From: Campylobacterota bacterium
GTDB taxonomy: Bacteria; Babelota; Babeliae; Babelales; RVW-14
NCBI GenBank assembly: GCA_020633995.1
Contig: JACKCO010000006.1
Coordinates: 11,453-75,452 of the forward strand
Length of the DNA: 64,000 nt
Reading direction: 5' to 3'
The notes under the pieces are model-generated. The model was not told the origin of the DNA and did no database searches. It worked only from the letters and a program-made list of their open reading frames with translations. Of the stretch, positions 51,385 to 60,635 are shown piece by piece. The position numbers were made by a program, and so were the translations under genes. Positions within the stretch are counted from its first letter, which is position 1, and every line of letters starts with the position of its first letter.

Positions 51385-54300
51385 GTGAGAGTAGTAGGTA
51401 AAGCACTTTCGTGCATTAGTCTTGTATTTGTTTTGTCATTTCATTTGTGTAGCCCGGTAAACAAAGGCTCAGACTCGGCGGTTTCGGTCGAGGCAAACTT
51501 TACGTTTCCGGCAATAGATAACGATAATGAAATTTTGACTTTTGGACTGTTCAAAAATGGGTTCAAGCTCGAGGACAATGCAACAACATGTACCTTCAAA
51601 TCAACATATGCAGTTTCTGGCGATGTTCGCTTGAATGGCGGACGACTTGTTCTTAATGATGACTTGATTTTTAAAAATCCCGCACGGTTGATAAATAACG
51701 GTGTCTTCTTTGGTAATGATTATTTAGTTGAATTTTCAGCAAGTATGACCAGCTTGGTTGGGTACTCTGAGTTTACGCGGGCTAAAGTTTTTCTTAATAA
51801 TGATTTAAAAATCACAGGAACTGTCAAGTTTCGTGGCGATTGCCTTATCGATGGTCGCTGGAACAGCGTATCTCTAGGCAGTGATGGCTACATTCTGGTT
51901 GAAGACAACTCGAAATTAACATTTCGCAATCTTGAATTGCACGGCCTAAAAAATAATAATGTTCGATGTCTGACCGAAAGCGGTCAAATTGAGCTTGACA
52001 ACATGCGCTGGGTGCAAAGTGGTAATTACACATTTAGTGCAGGAGCGCTTAAGTTTGTAGATGATGTTTCGTTGGTTGGGCCGTATGTATTTACGTATGA
52101 TTCGGCGCACACGAGTACAATCGCTACAGATTCAATATTTCATCTTTTAGATTTGGCTGAAATAACTATCGGCAGAAAAAGTAGTTACCTGTCCCGTGAG
52201 CCCTTGTATTTTGAAGATGAGACGTCAATTTGGGATTTACAAGATTGTACCGTACATTTTACGCCATCTGGTATGCAGTTAACGCGTGGTCACTGTGTTA
52301 TTGATGGTGAAGTAACGCTTGATATTCAGTCGACACATTCACAGCATGGCCTTTTTATTGGTGATGGCAATGCATCAAACGATTTACGCTTTGAGGTTCG
52401 TCCTGGCGGTGTTGTTACGATGCTTAACGGTCATTTTATTAATGACACGGTTGATGCGCAAAACTTCTTTTCGGGAAACACTGACAAGAAATTTATGTGT
52501 CGAGGGTTAGGAACAGCCTTTTACACCAATCAAGATATTAAGCTGAGAAATATTACGATTGGTGTTGATTCATTTGGGCTGGTTACCCAGGCTGCAGCGG
52601 GTAAACTGTTTTACTACGAAAATGTGACCGTAAATCATCCAGCTGTTGATTATGTCATTACTGCAACGCTCGGGTCAGTTGCTTATCATTTGAATGGCAA
52701 TGGTTCTATTGTGCTTCAAAAAGGTTCGTATCCCATACCATCCGTTGTTAGAGCAACCGGAAACGAAATCAGAGGAGCGGGAAATGTTTCTGGCGTTATA
52801 AATTTTTCAAACCATGAGGCGGCGTTAACGTTAGGGCTTGACGGATATTTTCTTGGTAATATTGCCCTCAATGGTGGTGGTGTAACGCTTGGTAAAGACT
52901 TGCGTTTAGAAAAAGATATTATGTTAACCGGATCTGGCTCAGTCACTCTTGGCAATTATTGTGCACATTTGAATCTAGAAGATGAAACGTGGACGAGTAC
53001 TATTTTATGGAGTGGTACCGGTGGTGGACTTATATTTAACTCAAACATAGCGCTTGCTTCAGAGTTAAGTTTTGGAGGGGAGGCCGTTGTTGATGGACAT
53101 GGTTGTATCCTTGATCTTAAAGACTCAGGTAGTTTGGTTGTCCGACCAGGAGCGACGCTAACAATCCGCAATACGATTATTGCTGGCCTAAAAGATTACA
53201 GCATTCGTTGTATGGATGATTCAGGAAAAATTGTTTTAGATAATGTAAAGCTTATACAGTCAGACAGCTTTACCTTCACCAACGGTTCTTTTAGGTTTCA
53301 AAATGAAGTTGATTTCATGGGATCGTCGACATTCTTTTACCAGAGTGGTATGACAAGTACCATTGCTCGCAACTCGGAGCTGAGAATTGGTGAACAAATG
53401 TTTGTTGAGATGGGCAAAAAATATGCTTACCGTGAGCCCCTTTATTGTGAGGATAATACTTCGGTGTGGCATCTAGATGGATGTTGGTTAACCGTTACGG
53501 GTCTTGGAATGCAGTTGACACGTGGTACTGCGATTGCTGATAAAACGGTATGGGTTGATATAGACTCGACAAGCACAACCGATGGTCTGATTTTGGGCGA
53601 TGGTACCGCCGCTAACGATACCTGTGTTTTATTGGGGCCAAGTGCAGTTGTTAACTTCCCTCGTGGACACATGACGTATGATATAACAAAACCTAACGGG
53701 CTTATGTCACTTGCTCGTGGAGCAAAACTTTATGCAATGCCAAACCTCACGTTATATACAAAACAAAATCTTGCATTTTCAAATGTGACGATTGAATCAA
53801 GTTTAACAAGTCCGTGGACGCTGACCGCTGAAGCTGGTAAATCAATTTCGTATAATAATGCTACATTTGCATTTCCGAGTATAGAGTATGATGTCGTCGG
53901 ATCTCGATATGATACCGTGACGACACTTTTGAGTGGTAACGATAGTCTCGTTGTTCGAGTGGGCGCTATTCCGCTTGCGACCCTGGTTATGAACAGTGGA
54001 AATGCGATTGCAGGGTTTGGCGGTATTGTAGGGCCTGTTGTGTTGTTTGACTCTAATGCAACGGTTTCTCTGGGAACTGGCGGTGGTATTTTGAATAATA
54101 TTCAACTTAATGGCAGTCATGTTGCAGTTGATCGCGGAGCACTATTTGGCGAAGGCAATATGTTTGTTGGAAACGGTACCATCAATATGCAAGACAAATA
54201 TATTAATATTGGTGGAAGCGATCTTGTTTCTACAAGTACTTTGTATTGGGATTGTGACGATGCACTCATTATTTTGCGTTCAAATTTAAAGCTTACCGCC

Positions 54301-54945
54301 AAGTGGACATTTAGCGGTAGTTGCAGAATTATTAGCTTAGGGTCAAATAACTCAGTTGTACTCAGCTCACTTGGTCAAATCGCTGTGGAGCGAGGTTCTT
54401 CATTAACATTTAAGGATGTTAATTTGAAAGGACTTTCAAATGGGCGCCTGTATTGCCTGAATAATGCCGGCGAGATGGTATTTGATTCTGTAACGTGGGA
54501 GCAGGATGCAAGTTATAGCTTTACACTTGGACACTTCAATGTTGTAGATCAACTTGCAATTCAAGGTAAGGGAACAACATTTAATTATCAAACAGATCAG
54601 GTTAGCACCATAAAGACTCGCTCTGAGCTGCTGCTTCGTGATGGTGTGACATTCTATTATGGACCGTCTTCTGCTGCACGCAATCTACTCGCTTTTGAAG
54701 ATGAAACTGGCTTGCTAACTCTTAAGGGCGCAACACTAGCGTCAACAAGAACCGGGGTTCAACTGACCAAGGGGCAGATGAATGTTAAAGGTCAGTGTTA
54801 TCTGGCAAGTGATGCATTATACAAGAATGAAGGTATTACATTTGGGGATGGCGTTGATGGAAACAACGATTTTGACATAACCATTTTCCCTGAATCTGGA
54901 CTTGAGCTGACAACGGGCCATTGGTCATACAAAAACTTAGGTTAA
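51385..54945 (+). CDS. Large secreted right-handed beta-helix protein with three ~414-residue repeats
   Basis: This 1186-residue protein starts at GTG after AAAGGA and has a signal peptide (~1-23). The rest is continuous short strands with Asn/Gly turns, typical of a right-handed beta-helix. The same cassette recurs three times. In each, a Cys (195, 609, 1024) sits in a segment like RCLTESGQIELDN, followed by (Y/F)TF...G, a Ser/Thr-Ser-Thr-Ile turn, an EPLY(F/C)ED segment and GMQLTRG. The Cys-to-Cys spacing is 414 and 415 residues. The mature N-terminus (FTFPAIDNDNE, FKLEDNATTCTF) is shared with the three propeller-containing proteins downstream. No transporter or autotransporter barrel is visible at the C-terminus. 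It heads a six-gene run; a surface fibre or adhesin role is inferred. Confidence 0.85.
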   Translation: MRVVGKALSCISLVFVLSFHLCSPVNKGSDSAVSVEANFTFPAIDNDNEILTFGLFKNGFKLEDNATTCTFKSTYAVSGDVRLNGGRLVLNDDLIFKNPARLINNGVFFGNDYLVEFSASMTSLVGYSEFTRAKVFLNNDLKITGTVKFRGDCLIDGRWNSVSLGSDGYILVEDNSKLTFRNLELHGLKNNNVRCLTESGQIELDNMRWVQSGNYTFSAGALKFVDDVSLVGPYVFTYDSAHTSTIATDSIFHLLDLAEITIGRKSSYLSREPLYFEDETSIWDLQDCTVHFTPSGMQLTRGHCVIDGEVTLDIQSTHSQHGLFIGDGNASNDLRFEVRPGGVVTMLNGHFINDTVDAQNFFSGNTDKKFMCRGLGTAFYTNQDIKLRNITIGVDSFGLVTQAAAGKLFYYENVTVNHPAVDYVITATLGSVAYHLNGNGSIVLQKGSYPIPSVVRATGNEIRGAGNVSGVINFSNHEAALTLGLDGYFLGNIALNGGGVTLGKDLRLEKDIMLTGSGSVTLGNYCAHLNLEDETWTSTILWSGTGGGLIFNSNIALASELSFGGEAVVDGHGCILDLKDSGSLVVRPGATLTIRNTIIAGLKDYSIRCMDDSGKIVLDNVKLIQSDSFTFTNGSFRFQNEVDFMGSSTFFYQSGMTSTIARNSELRIGEQMFVEMGKKYAYREPLYCEDNTSVWHLDGCWLTVTGLGMQLTRGTAIADKTVWVDIDSTSTTDGLILGDGTAANDTCVLLGPSAVVNFPRGHMTYDITKPNGLMSLARGAKLYAMPNLTLYTKQNLAFSNVTIESSLTSPWTLTAEAGKSISYNNATFAFPSIEYDVVGSRYDTVTTLLSGNDSLVVRVGAIPLATLVMNSGNAIAGFGGIVGPVVLFDSNATVSLGTGGGILNNIQLNGSHVAVDRGALFGEGNMFVGNGTINMQDKYINIGGSDLVSTSTLYWDCDDALIILRSNLKLTAKWTFSGSCRIISLGSNNSVVLSSLGQIAVERGSSLTFKDVNLKGLSNGRLYCLNNAGEMVFDSVTWEQDASYSFTLGHFNVVDQLAIQGKGTTFNYQTDQVSTIKTRSELLLRDGVTFYYGPSSAARNLLAFEDETGLLTLKGATLASTRTGVQLTKGQMNVKGQCYLASDALYKNEGITFGDGVDGNNDFDITIFPESGLELTTGHWSYKNLG

Positions 54946-54954
54946 GGTAGTTTG

Positions 54955-56451
54955 ATGAGGAAGAGCGTAATGAAATATTTATCATTGTCGTTGTGCTGCT
55001 TATCGTTAGTTGCACTTCAACCGTTGCATGCAACAATTACCTTTAAAAGTAAGTCGTCAACAATAAAAGTTGATGATGGTGCAAGCCTTGAATTGGTTAA
55101 AAAAATTCAAAATTGTACGGGTAAGGTTATTAAAGAATCAGGCTCAATGATTGACGGTCAGGATATTGAGTTTAATGCGGGACTTTTTGAAGAGGGTGCT
55201 AATTCGCTTGATATTTCGGGCAATTTGACGCCAGGGTCTACAAACCGAATTACGCTTAACGGGAACAAGACGTTTCGTGGCATCAAGGGGAATACACTTC
55301 AGTTACTACGTGTCAGTGGTAATAATAATCGGGTTGAAGGGAGTGTTGAGCTTAACTCAAACATGGAGTTATTTGACTCAAGCTCTTCGGTGACCTGTGC
55401 AATTGTTCGTAAACTCTCTAGAGATATAGAGATGAATGGGGGAACCATTTATCTGGAAGAAAATCTTGGCTTTGTTGATGGTAAAAAGCTTACGGGGCCA
55501 GGGCACGTTATTGGTAATGGGCGCAAGATTGTGCTTGGCACCAAGGAAATGACGTGGGATACGCCATTGTCATTTGAGGATGATTTGACCATTGTTATGC
55601 ATGGCAAGGTCAGCTTGGCGCATACATGGACTGTTTCGGCTGGTGCCAATGTGATTGCAGGTAACAACAATATTTTAGAATTGAGCGGGATTGGCAAAAT
55701 TTTTGTTGATGCAGGTGCTCAACTTCATCTTAAAGATGTCGTGATAAAAGGACTAAGTGGTCAAAATATTGTTTGCGCGCAAGAAAATTCAAAGGTAACG
55801 TTTCAAAATGTTGCCTGGATTCAAGACGCAGATTTTACCTTTGATAAAGGTTCATTTGATGTATATGGCTTGCTTGACATGTATGGGAGTTCAGTTTTTG
55901 CATATCAAAGCAAAATGACGTCAACAGTACATGCAAATGCAGTTATGTGTTTGGAGTCCAATTTTACGTTTAGTTATGACCCTTCAAGAGCGCGCAAGGA
56001 CCTTCTGCATTTGGACGATGGCGGAACGCTTCACTTGAAAGGTGCAACATTGCACACCACCATTACAGGAATGAAACTGACTAAAGGCAATTTTGTCATT
56101 GACGGGAAGAGTAACTTAAATGTTGAGACTCGCCTGCATGATGTTGATCATACAGCTCAAGAGGCCAAGATCGAATTTGGTAATAATTTATTAGCAGATG
56201 ATCTTAAGTGCACCATCATGGTGGGTGCTCATTTGAATCTTACCAATGGAGAGTTGGTGTATAAAAATACCGATGCGGACTCTTGGAAAATGCTTAATGT
56301 TCTGTCCGGCTTAAAGCTTAGCAATGATACGCGTTTGACCCTAGAACAAACGTTGAATCTGGGTGTGGGCAGACTTTTAGTTGAGCCAACAGCGTCATTA
56401 TCGCGAAAAAATGGATCCGAAATTATAGGGTCAATTGAGTTTTTGAAATAG
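54955..56451 (+). CDS. Secreted beta-helix protein, single cassette
   Basis: This 499-residue protein (if started one codon earlier) has a signal peptide ending near LHA-T. Possible starts are ATG 54955 (AAGG upstream; used here) and ATG 54970 (GAGGAAGAG upstream, the cleaner signal peptide). The first half is a divergent helix region rich in Asn and Gly. The second half has one copy of the family cassette: Cys274 in NIVCAQENS, then DFTFDKGSF, SSVFAYQSKMTSTV, FSYDPSRARKDLLHLDD and GMKLTKG. The SYDP...ARxDLL variant is shared with the three following proteins and differs from the EPLY variant in repeats 1-2 upstream. It follows the upstream gene by 9 bp. Confidence 0.85.
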   Translation: MRKSVMKYLSLSLCCLSLVALQPLHATITFKSKSSTIKVDDGASLELVKKIQNCTGKVIKESGSMIDGQDIEFNAGLFEEGANSLDISGNLTPGSTNRITLNGNKTFRGIKGNTLQLLRVSGNNNRVEGSVELNSNMELFDSSSSVTCAIVRKLSRDIEMNGGTIYLEENLGFVDGKKLTGPGHVIGNGRKIVLGTKEMTWDTPLSFEDDLTIVMHGKVSLAHTWTVSAGANVIAGNNNILELSGIGKIFVDAGAQLHLKDVVIKGLSGQNIVCAQENSKVTFQNVAWIQDADFTFDKGSFDVYGLLDMYGSSVFAYQSKMTSTVHANAVMCLESNFTFSYDPSRARKDLLHLDDGGTLHLKGATLHTTITGMKLTKGNFVIDGKSNLNVETRLHDVDHTAQEAKIEFGNNLLADDLKCTIMVGAHLNLTNGELVYKNTDADSWKMLNVLSGLKLSNDTRLTLEQTLNLGVGRLLVEPTASLSRKNGSEIIGSIEFLK

Positions 56452-56467
56452 ACTTAGGATAAAAATA

Positions 56468-58549
56468 ATGAAGTTTCAGCATCGAGGCCGTGTTATTTGG
56501 CCCCTTGTGTTTTTGTTGGTTCTCCCATTAGGGTTGCACAAGATACAGGCACTGGTTGTGGGGTCAAATACAACACCATCGCGGGAAAGTCATGCGACGT
56601 TTCCAGCTGCTGATTCGGACAATACACTGCTTGGGGTAGCCGCATTTGTAAATGGATTTTCCCTGGAAGACAATACAACGACGTGCACGTATGATAATTT
56701 TTTTCCAGTTTCCGGGGTCATCAATTTAAATGCAGGAAAATTATTTTTACAGAAAGATTTAGTTTTATCTAACACATTTGGGATAGGTAACCCTGGCCAA
56801 ATTTATGGGAATAATTTTGCACTAGTTGTAGGTAAGCAGCTTGATGAGGTAATTATTCCTGTAGCTTCCAACGCCTTTTCCAGCAAAACAATAGCAACAG
56901 CTACAATGAATGCTGACGTCCAGTCAGTTGATTGGTCTTTTGATGATCAATATGTAGCAGCGATATCTTTAGATGCTGGGGGTTCACACGAACTAGAGAT
57001 CTACTATTTTGATGGGATGTCGTTAACATTGACGCAGTCGCGTGATTTAGAGCGCAATGGAAATACTGTGCGTTGGCATCCATCGAAACACTTTTTGGCT
57101 TATGGGCGTCATGGAGTTTCAAATCACGAGCTTTTTGTTTACAAGCTGAATGTTTCTAACGGACTATTTGGTGGAACAGACACACGTGATTTTGGCAACA
57201 AGCCGGTGCGTGCTACGGCCTGGCATCCATCAGGAAATTACTTAGCCGCGGGCACTGATCAAAATAGTGGTGAAATCAGTTTATATGCATTTGATCAAAA
57301 CACAGGGTTGTTGTCTGACATTACGCCGTTTGACCTTAACCCAAACCGTCAGGTTGGGCGAGATGCGTTGAGTTGGTCTCCTGGCGGAAGCCACTTTGCT
57401 ATAGGGACAGAAAAAAACACCTCGAGTAATGGAGAAGAACTTTTAGTTTGTAGTTTTAATGGTTCATCAATGACGCTGACGGCTAGTTTTAATTTTAACA
57501 ATAATGTTAATTCAGTTGACTGGTCTCCAACTGGAACATACATAGCAGTCGCGTTAGATTCTTCATCTGAAAATATTCGAATTTTCCAGCACCAGTTGGG
57601 CCCTGAAAAAGTAGTTGAGGTACAAGCGGCTCGTGTTGGAGAAACAAGTAGTGTTGCTTCTGTGCATTGGGATGATACGGGGACGTATCTACTTGTTGGA
57701 ATTGATGCAGGGGTAAGTTCTGCAATGCGTGTTTATTCTTTTGATAGCAATAGCGGAACATTGACGTTGTTGAACTCGGTTGCTTCAAGTTCAGATGTTA
57801 ATACAGCGCGGTTTTCCCAAACAAATTCATACATAGCTCGAGGTAATGGTGCAGATCAAGTCATCGTTTCATCCTTTAAAAAGATAGTGTTTACTGTTTT
57901 TGATTTAGAACTGGTGCTCAACACCGATACAAAGTTTATTACCGACGTTTATTGGAGCGGAACTTGTAAAATCAACGGGCAAGGTAAGCGTTTAACCATA
58001 GGGTCTGATGCCAAGTTTTTTATCAGGCCGGGGGCGCACATAACCATGCAAGATGTTGAGTTGAATGGTCTTAGTCAGGGCAACTTTGTGTGTATGGCAG
58101 ACGACTGTGACATTGTGTTTAAAGATTCTATTGTTACCTTAACGAGTGATTATACATTCTCGCATGGCTCATTCTTGTGCAGTGGCGATGTTTGCTTTAC
58201 CGGCACATCAGCATTTACCTATGCCACAAAGCGAACCAGTACTATTGAGCTGCTTACAACATGTAAAATTGATCGTAATACAACGTTTAGTTACGACCCG
58301 AATATTGCCCGTTCTGACTTGTTATATTTTGATGGCGATACAGCACAGTTGTATCTGAATGGTTGTACTGTTCATGCAACAAAGACGGGATTGCAGTTGG
58401 AAGGGGGGAGCCTTGTTATCGACGATAAGGTTACCTTTAGCAGTCAGGGACGTGCTTTATCTGAGGCAATTGTGCTAAAAAATGACTTGAGTATAAACGT
58501 GCTTGGTGGAGCGACATTAGATTTATTTGGGTTGGTAATGTATGAATAG
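56468..58549 (+). CDS. Secreted beta-helix protein with an inserted WD40-like propeller (paralogue 1)
   Basis: This 693-residue protein has a signal peptide (~1-28, QA-LVVGS). An N-terminal beta-helix start follows (~29-132: FPAADSDN, FSLEDNTTTCTYDNFFPVSG, LFLQKDLVL). A WD40-like propeller (~150-470) has blade cores VDWSFDDQYVAAIS, VRWHPSKHFLAYG, TAWHPSGNYLAAG, LSWSPGGSHFAIG, VDWSPTGTYIAVA, VHWDDTGTYLLVG and ARFSQTNSYIARG, seven blades. The beta-helix then resumes (~475-693), with Cys542 in FVCMADD and the SYDP...ARSDLLYFD segment. The ATG follows AGGA. Its 3' end overlaps the next gene by 8 bp (ATGAATAG). Confidence 0.88.
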   Translation: MKFQHRGRVIWPLVFLLVLPLGLHKIQALVVGSNTTPSRESHATFPAADSDNTLLGVAAFVNGFSLEDNTTTCTYDNFFPVSGVINLNAGKLFLQKDLVLSNTFGIGNPGQIYGNNFALVVGKQLDEVIIPVASNAFSSKTIATATMNADVQSVDWSFDDQYVAAISLDAGGSHELEIYYFDGMSLTLTQSRDLERNGNTVRWHPSKHFLAYGRHGVSNHELFVYKLNVSNGLFGGTDTRDFGNKPVRATAWHPSGNYLAAGTDQNSGEISLYAFDQNTGLLSDITPFDLNPNRQVGRDALSWSPGGSHFAIGTEKNTSSNGEELLVCSFNGSSMTLTASFNFNNNVNSVDWSPTGTYIAVALDSSSENIRIFQHQLGPEKVVEVQAARVGETSSVASVHWDDTGTYLLVGIDAGVSSAMRVYSFDSNSGTLTLLNSVASSSDVNTARFSQTNSYIARGNGADQVIVSSFKKIVFTVFDLELVLNTDTKFITDVYWSGTCKINGQGKRLTIGSDAKFFIRPGAHITMQDVELNGLSQGNFVCMADDCDIVFKDSIVTLTSDYTFSHGSFLCSGDVCFTGTSAFTYATKRTSTIELLTTCKIDRNTTFSYDPNIARSDLLYFDGDTAQLYLNGCTVHATKTGLQLEGGSLVIDDKVTFSSQGRALSEAIVLKNDLSINVLGGATLDLFGLVMYE

Positions 58550-60635
58550 GCCAAGAGATTTAATGAATAAAAAATATCTTTTATTAGATCGTAATCTTTT
58601 CATTGTGCTGGCTGCTTTTATTATTTCTACAACATCGTGTGTGCAGGCGCTGGTGGTAGGTTCAGACAGTGCCTTTTCTCGAGAAGGTACTGCAATTTTT
58701 CCTCAGGCGGACAGCAACAACACGTTAAAAGGGTTTGCACGTTTTGAGCAAGGTTTTTCGCTTGAAGACAATGCTACGACATGTACATATGACAATTTTT
58801 TGCCAGTCTCGGGTGCAGTCAAGCTTAACCGAGGGCATTTGTACCTGCTCCAAGATCTTGTTTTTACCAACTCGTTTGGTCTCAGCAATCCGGGTTTTAT
58901 ACATGGAAATGACCATGCAGTTGTTTTGGGTAAACAGCAAGAAGAGGTTCTCATCCCTACACTTTCTTCTTCATTTTTGCTCAATGTTATTGATACCAAA
59001 TCAATGGATTCAAAAGTACATTCTGTTGATTGGAACAAAGATGACCAGTACGTGTCTGCTGGGGCTAATGCTACAGGCTCGGGACCTGAATTTAAGATTT
59101 ATTATTTTGATGGTTCAATGTTAACGCCAACTCAAAGCAAAGAAATGGGAAAAACTGTTTGGAATACTCGTTGGCACCCATCAAAAAATTTTGTGGCGAT
59201 TGGTGCGCAAAGTGGCTCAGGTGACGAGCTTTTTGTGTATGAATTAAAGATCCATAATGGAACCCTTGTCGAGAAAGATTCTCGCTCTTTTGGTGCACAG
59301 TCGGTGTACGATACAGAGTGGCACCCATCGGGTGCATATTTGGTAGCAGGTTCTTCGGCAGGTACTGATGAGTTACGTTTGTATTCTGTTAATCAAACAA
59401 CGGGTGCCCTGACCGATCTTTCAACGACTGACCTTTCTCCGAGCAGAAGTGTTAATTCCGGAGGGCTTGCATGGTCTCCAGGGGGGAGTCACTTGGCGGT
59501 AGGAACAACGGAAGATGTTTCAGCCGATGAGCTGTTGGTGTATACATTTAATGGAACGTCATTAACGCTATCTGCTGACGTTAATATTGATGAGTCGGTT
59601 GAAAGTCTTGATTGGTCACCAACAGGGTCGTACATAGCAGTGGGTCTTGATGGTAGCTCAACTCGTGTTCGAGTTTATGAATATGATCCTGTTGGGCAAA
59701 CACTGACGTTAGTAGAGTCAGTTTCAGAGTCTCGGTTAATTGAAGAGGTTCACTGGGACCCGACGGGTAACTATTTGCTTGTTGGGATTGATTCAGGTAT
59801 CAGCTCTGAGGTTTCGTTATATTATTTTGATAAAGATGCCAAAACACTCTCAGAGATTAATGAGCTTGCTTCGCTTTCTGATATTGAAGCAATTCGATGG
59901 TCACGAAGTGGCGATTATGCTGCATGGGGCAAAGACAATGATGATGTTGTTGTCGCTGGCCTGGGCAAAGGCGTTTATTATTTTGAAGATACGGTTTTGA
60001 TGCTTAATTCTGATGCTCGTGTTAGGTGTGATATGTACTTTAGCGGAACATGTTGCGTTATGGGTAATGGAAAGCAACTTGCCGTTAATAATGGGGCAAC
60101 GATGTTTGTCAGACCGGGGGCATATGTAACGTTTCAAGATATCATCTTAGATGAGTTTGGTCGCGATAAATTGGCCTGCATGAGTGACGATGGAGACATT
60201 AGATTCAAAAATGCTCGTCTGGTGCTTTCTGATAATTATTCATTTTCTAAGGGAGCCTTTTCGATACATGATGGTGTTGAAATTACGGGCACGCAAGTGT
60301 TTGCTTATTCTGCAGCGCGTACCAGCACGGTTTATTCATTAGCAACGTTGCTGTTTGATCGAGATACAACGTTTAGTTATGATCCACGACGAGCTCGGGC
60401 AGACCTTATTTATTTTGAGGATGCTTCCTCTATGTTGGTTCTGAATGGTTGTACACTTCACTCAACGCATACTGGCTTATGTTTGCAAGATGGTATGGTG
60501 ATTTTTGATGATAAGGTGACGGTCAGCAGTGAGTCGCGTACATTTTCTGAAGACATGGTGTTAAAGTCAAGTTTAGACATACGCGTGCTTGGTGGTGCGC
60601 TGCTAGATGTATTTGGGCGTGTTCGTTATGAATAA
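58542..60635 (+). CDS. Secreted beta-helix protein with an inserted WD40-like propeller (paralogue 2)
   Basis: This 697-residue protein repeats the architecture of its left neighbour: signal peptide (~1-35), helix start (FPQADSNN, FSLEDNATTCTYDNFLPVSG), propeller (~155-475) with cores VDWNKDDQYVSAG, TRWHPSKNFVAIG, TEWHPSGAYLVAG, LAWSPGGSHLAVG, LDWSPTGSYIAVG, VHWDPTGNYLLVG and IRWSRSGDYAAWG, then helix with Cys546. The start at 58542 is supported by the same ATGAATAR overlap seen at the next junction; ATG 58563 is an alternative that keeps a good signal peptide. It is translationally coupled to both neighbours. Confidence 0.88.
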   Translation: MNRPRDLMNKKYLLLDRNLFIVLAAFIISTTSCVQALVVGSDSAFSREGTAIFPQADSNNTLKGFARFEQGFSLEDNATTCTYDNFLPVSGAVKLNRGHLYLLQDLVFTNSFGLSNPGFIHGNDHAVVLGKQQEEVLIPTLSSSFLLNVIDTKSMDSKVHSVDWNKDDQYVSAGANATGSGPEFKIYYFDGSMLTPTQSKEMGKTVWNTRWHPSKNFVAIGAQSGSGDELFVYELKIHNGTLVEKDSRSFGAQSVYDTEWHPSGAYLVAGSSAGTDELRLYSVNQTTGALTDLSTTDLSPSRSVNSGGLAWSPGGSHLAVGTTEDVSADELLVYTFNGTSLTLSADVNIDESVESLDWSPTGSYIAVGLDGSSTRVRVYEYDPVGQTLTLVESVSESRLIEEVHWDPTGNYLLVGIDSGISSEVSLYYFDKDAKTLSEINELASLSDIEAIRWSRSGDYAAWGKDNDDVVVAGLGKGVYYFEDTVLMLNSDARVRCDMYFSGTCCVMGNGKQLAVNNGATMFVRPGAYVTFQDIILDEFGRDKLACMSDDGDIRFKNARLVLSDNYSFSKGAFSIHDGVEITGTQVFAYSAARTSTVYSLATLLFDRDTTFSYDPRRARADLIYFEDASSMLVLNGCTLHSTHTGLCLQDGMVIFDDKVTVSSESRTFSEDMVLKSSLDIRVLGGALLDVFGRVRYE

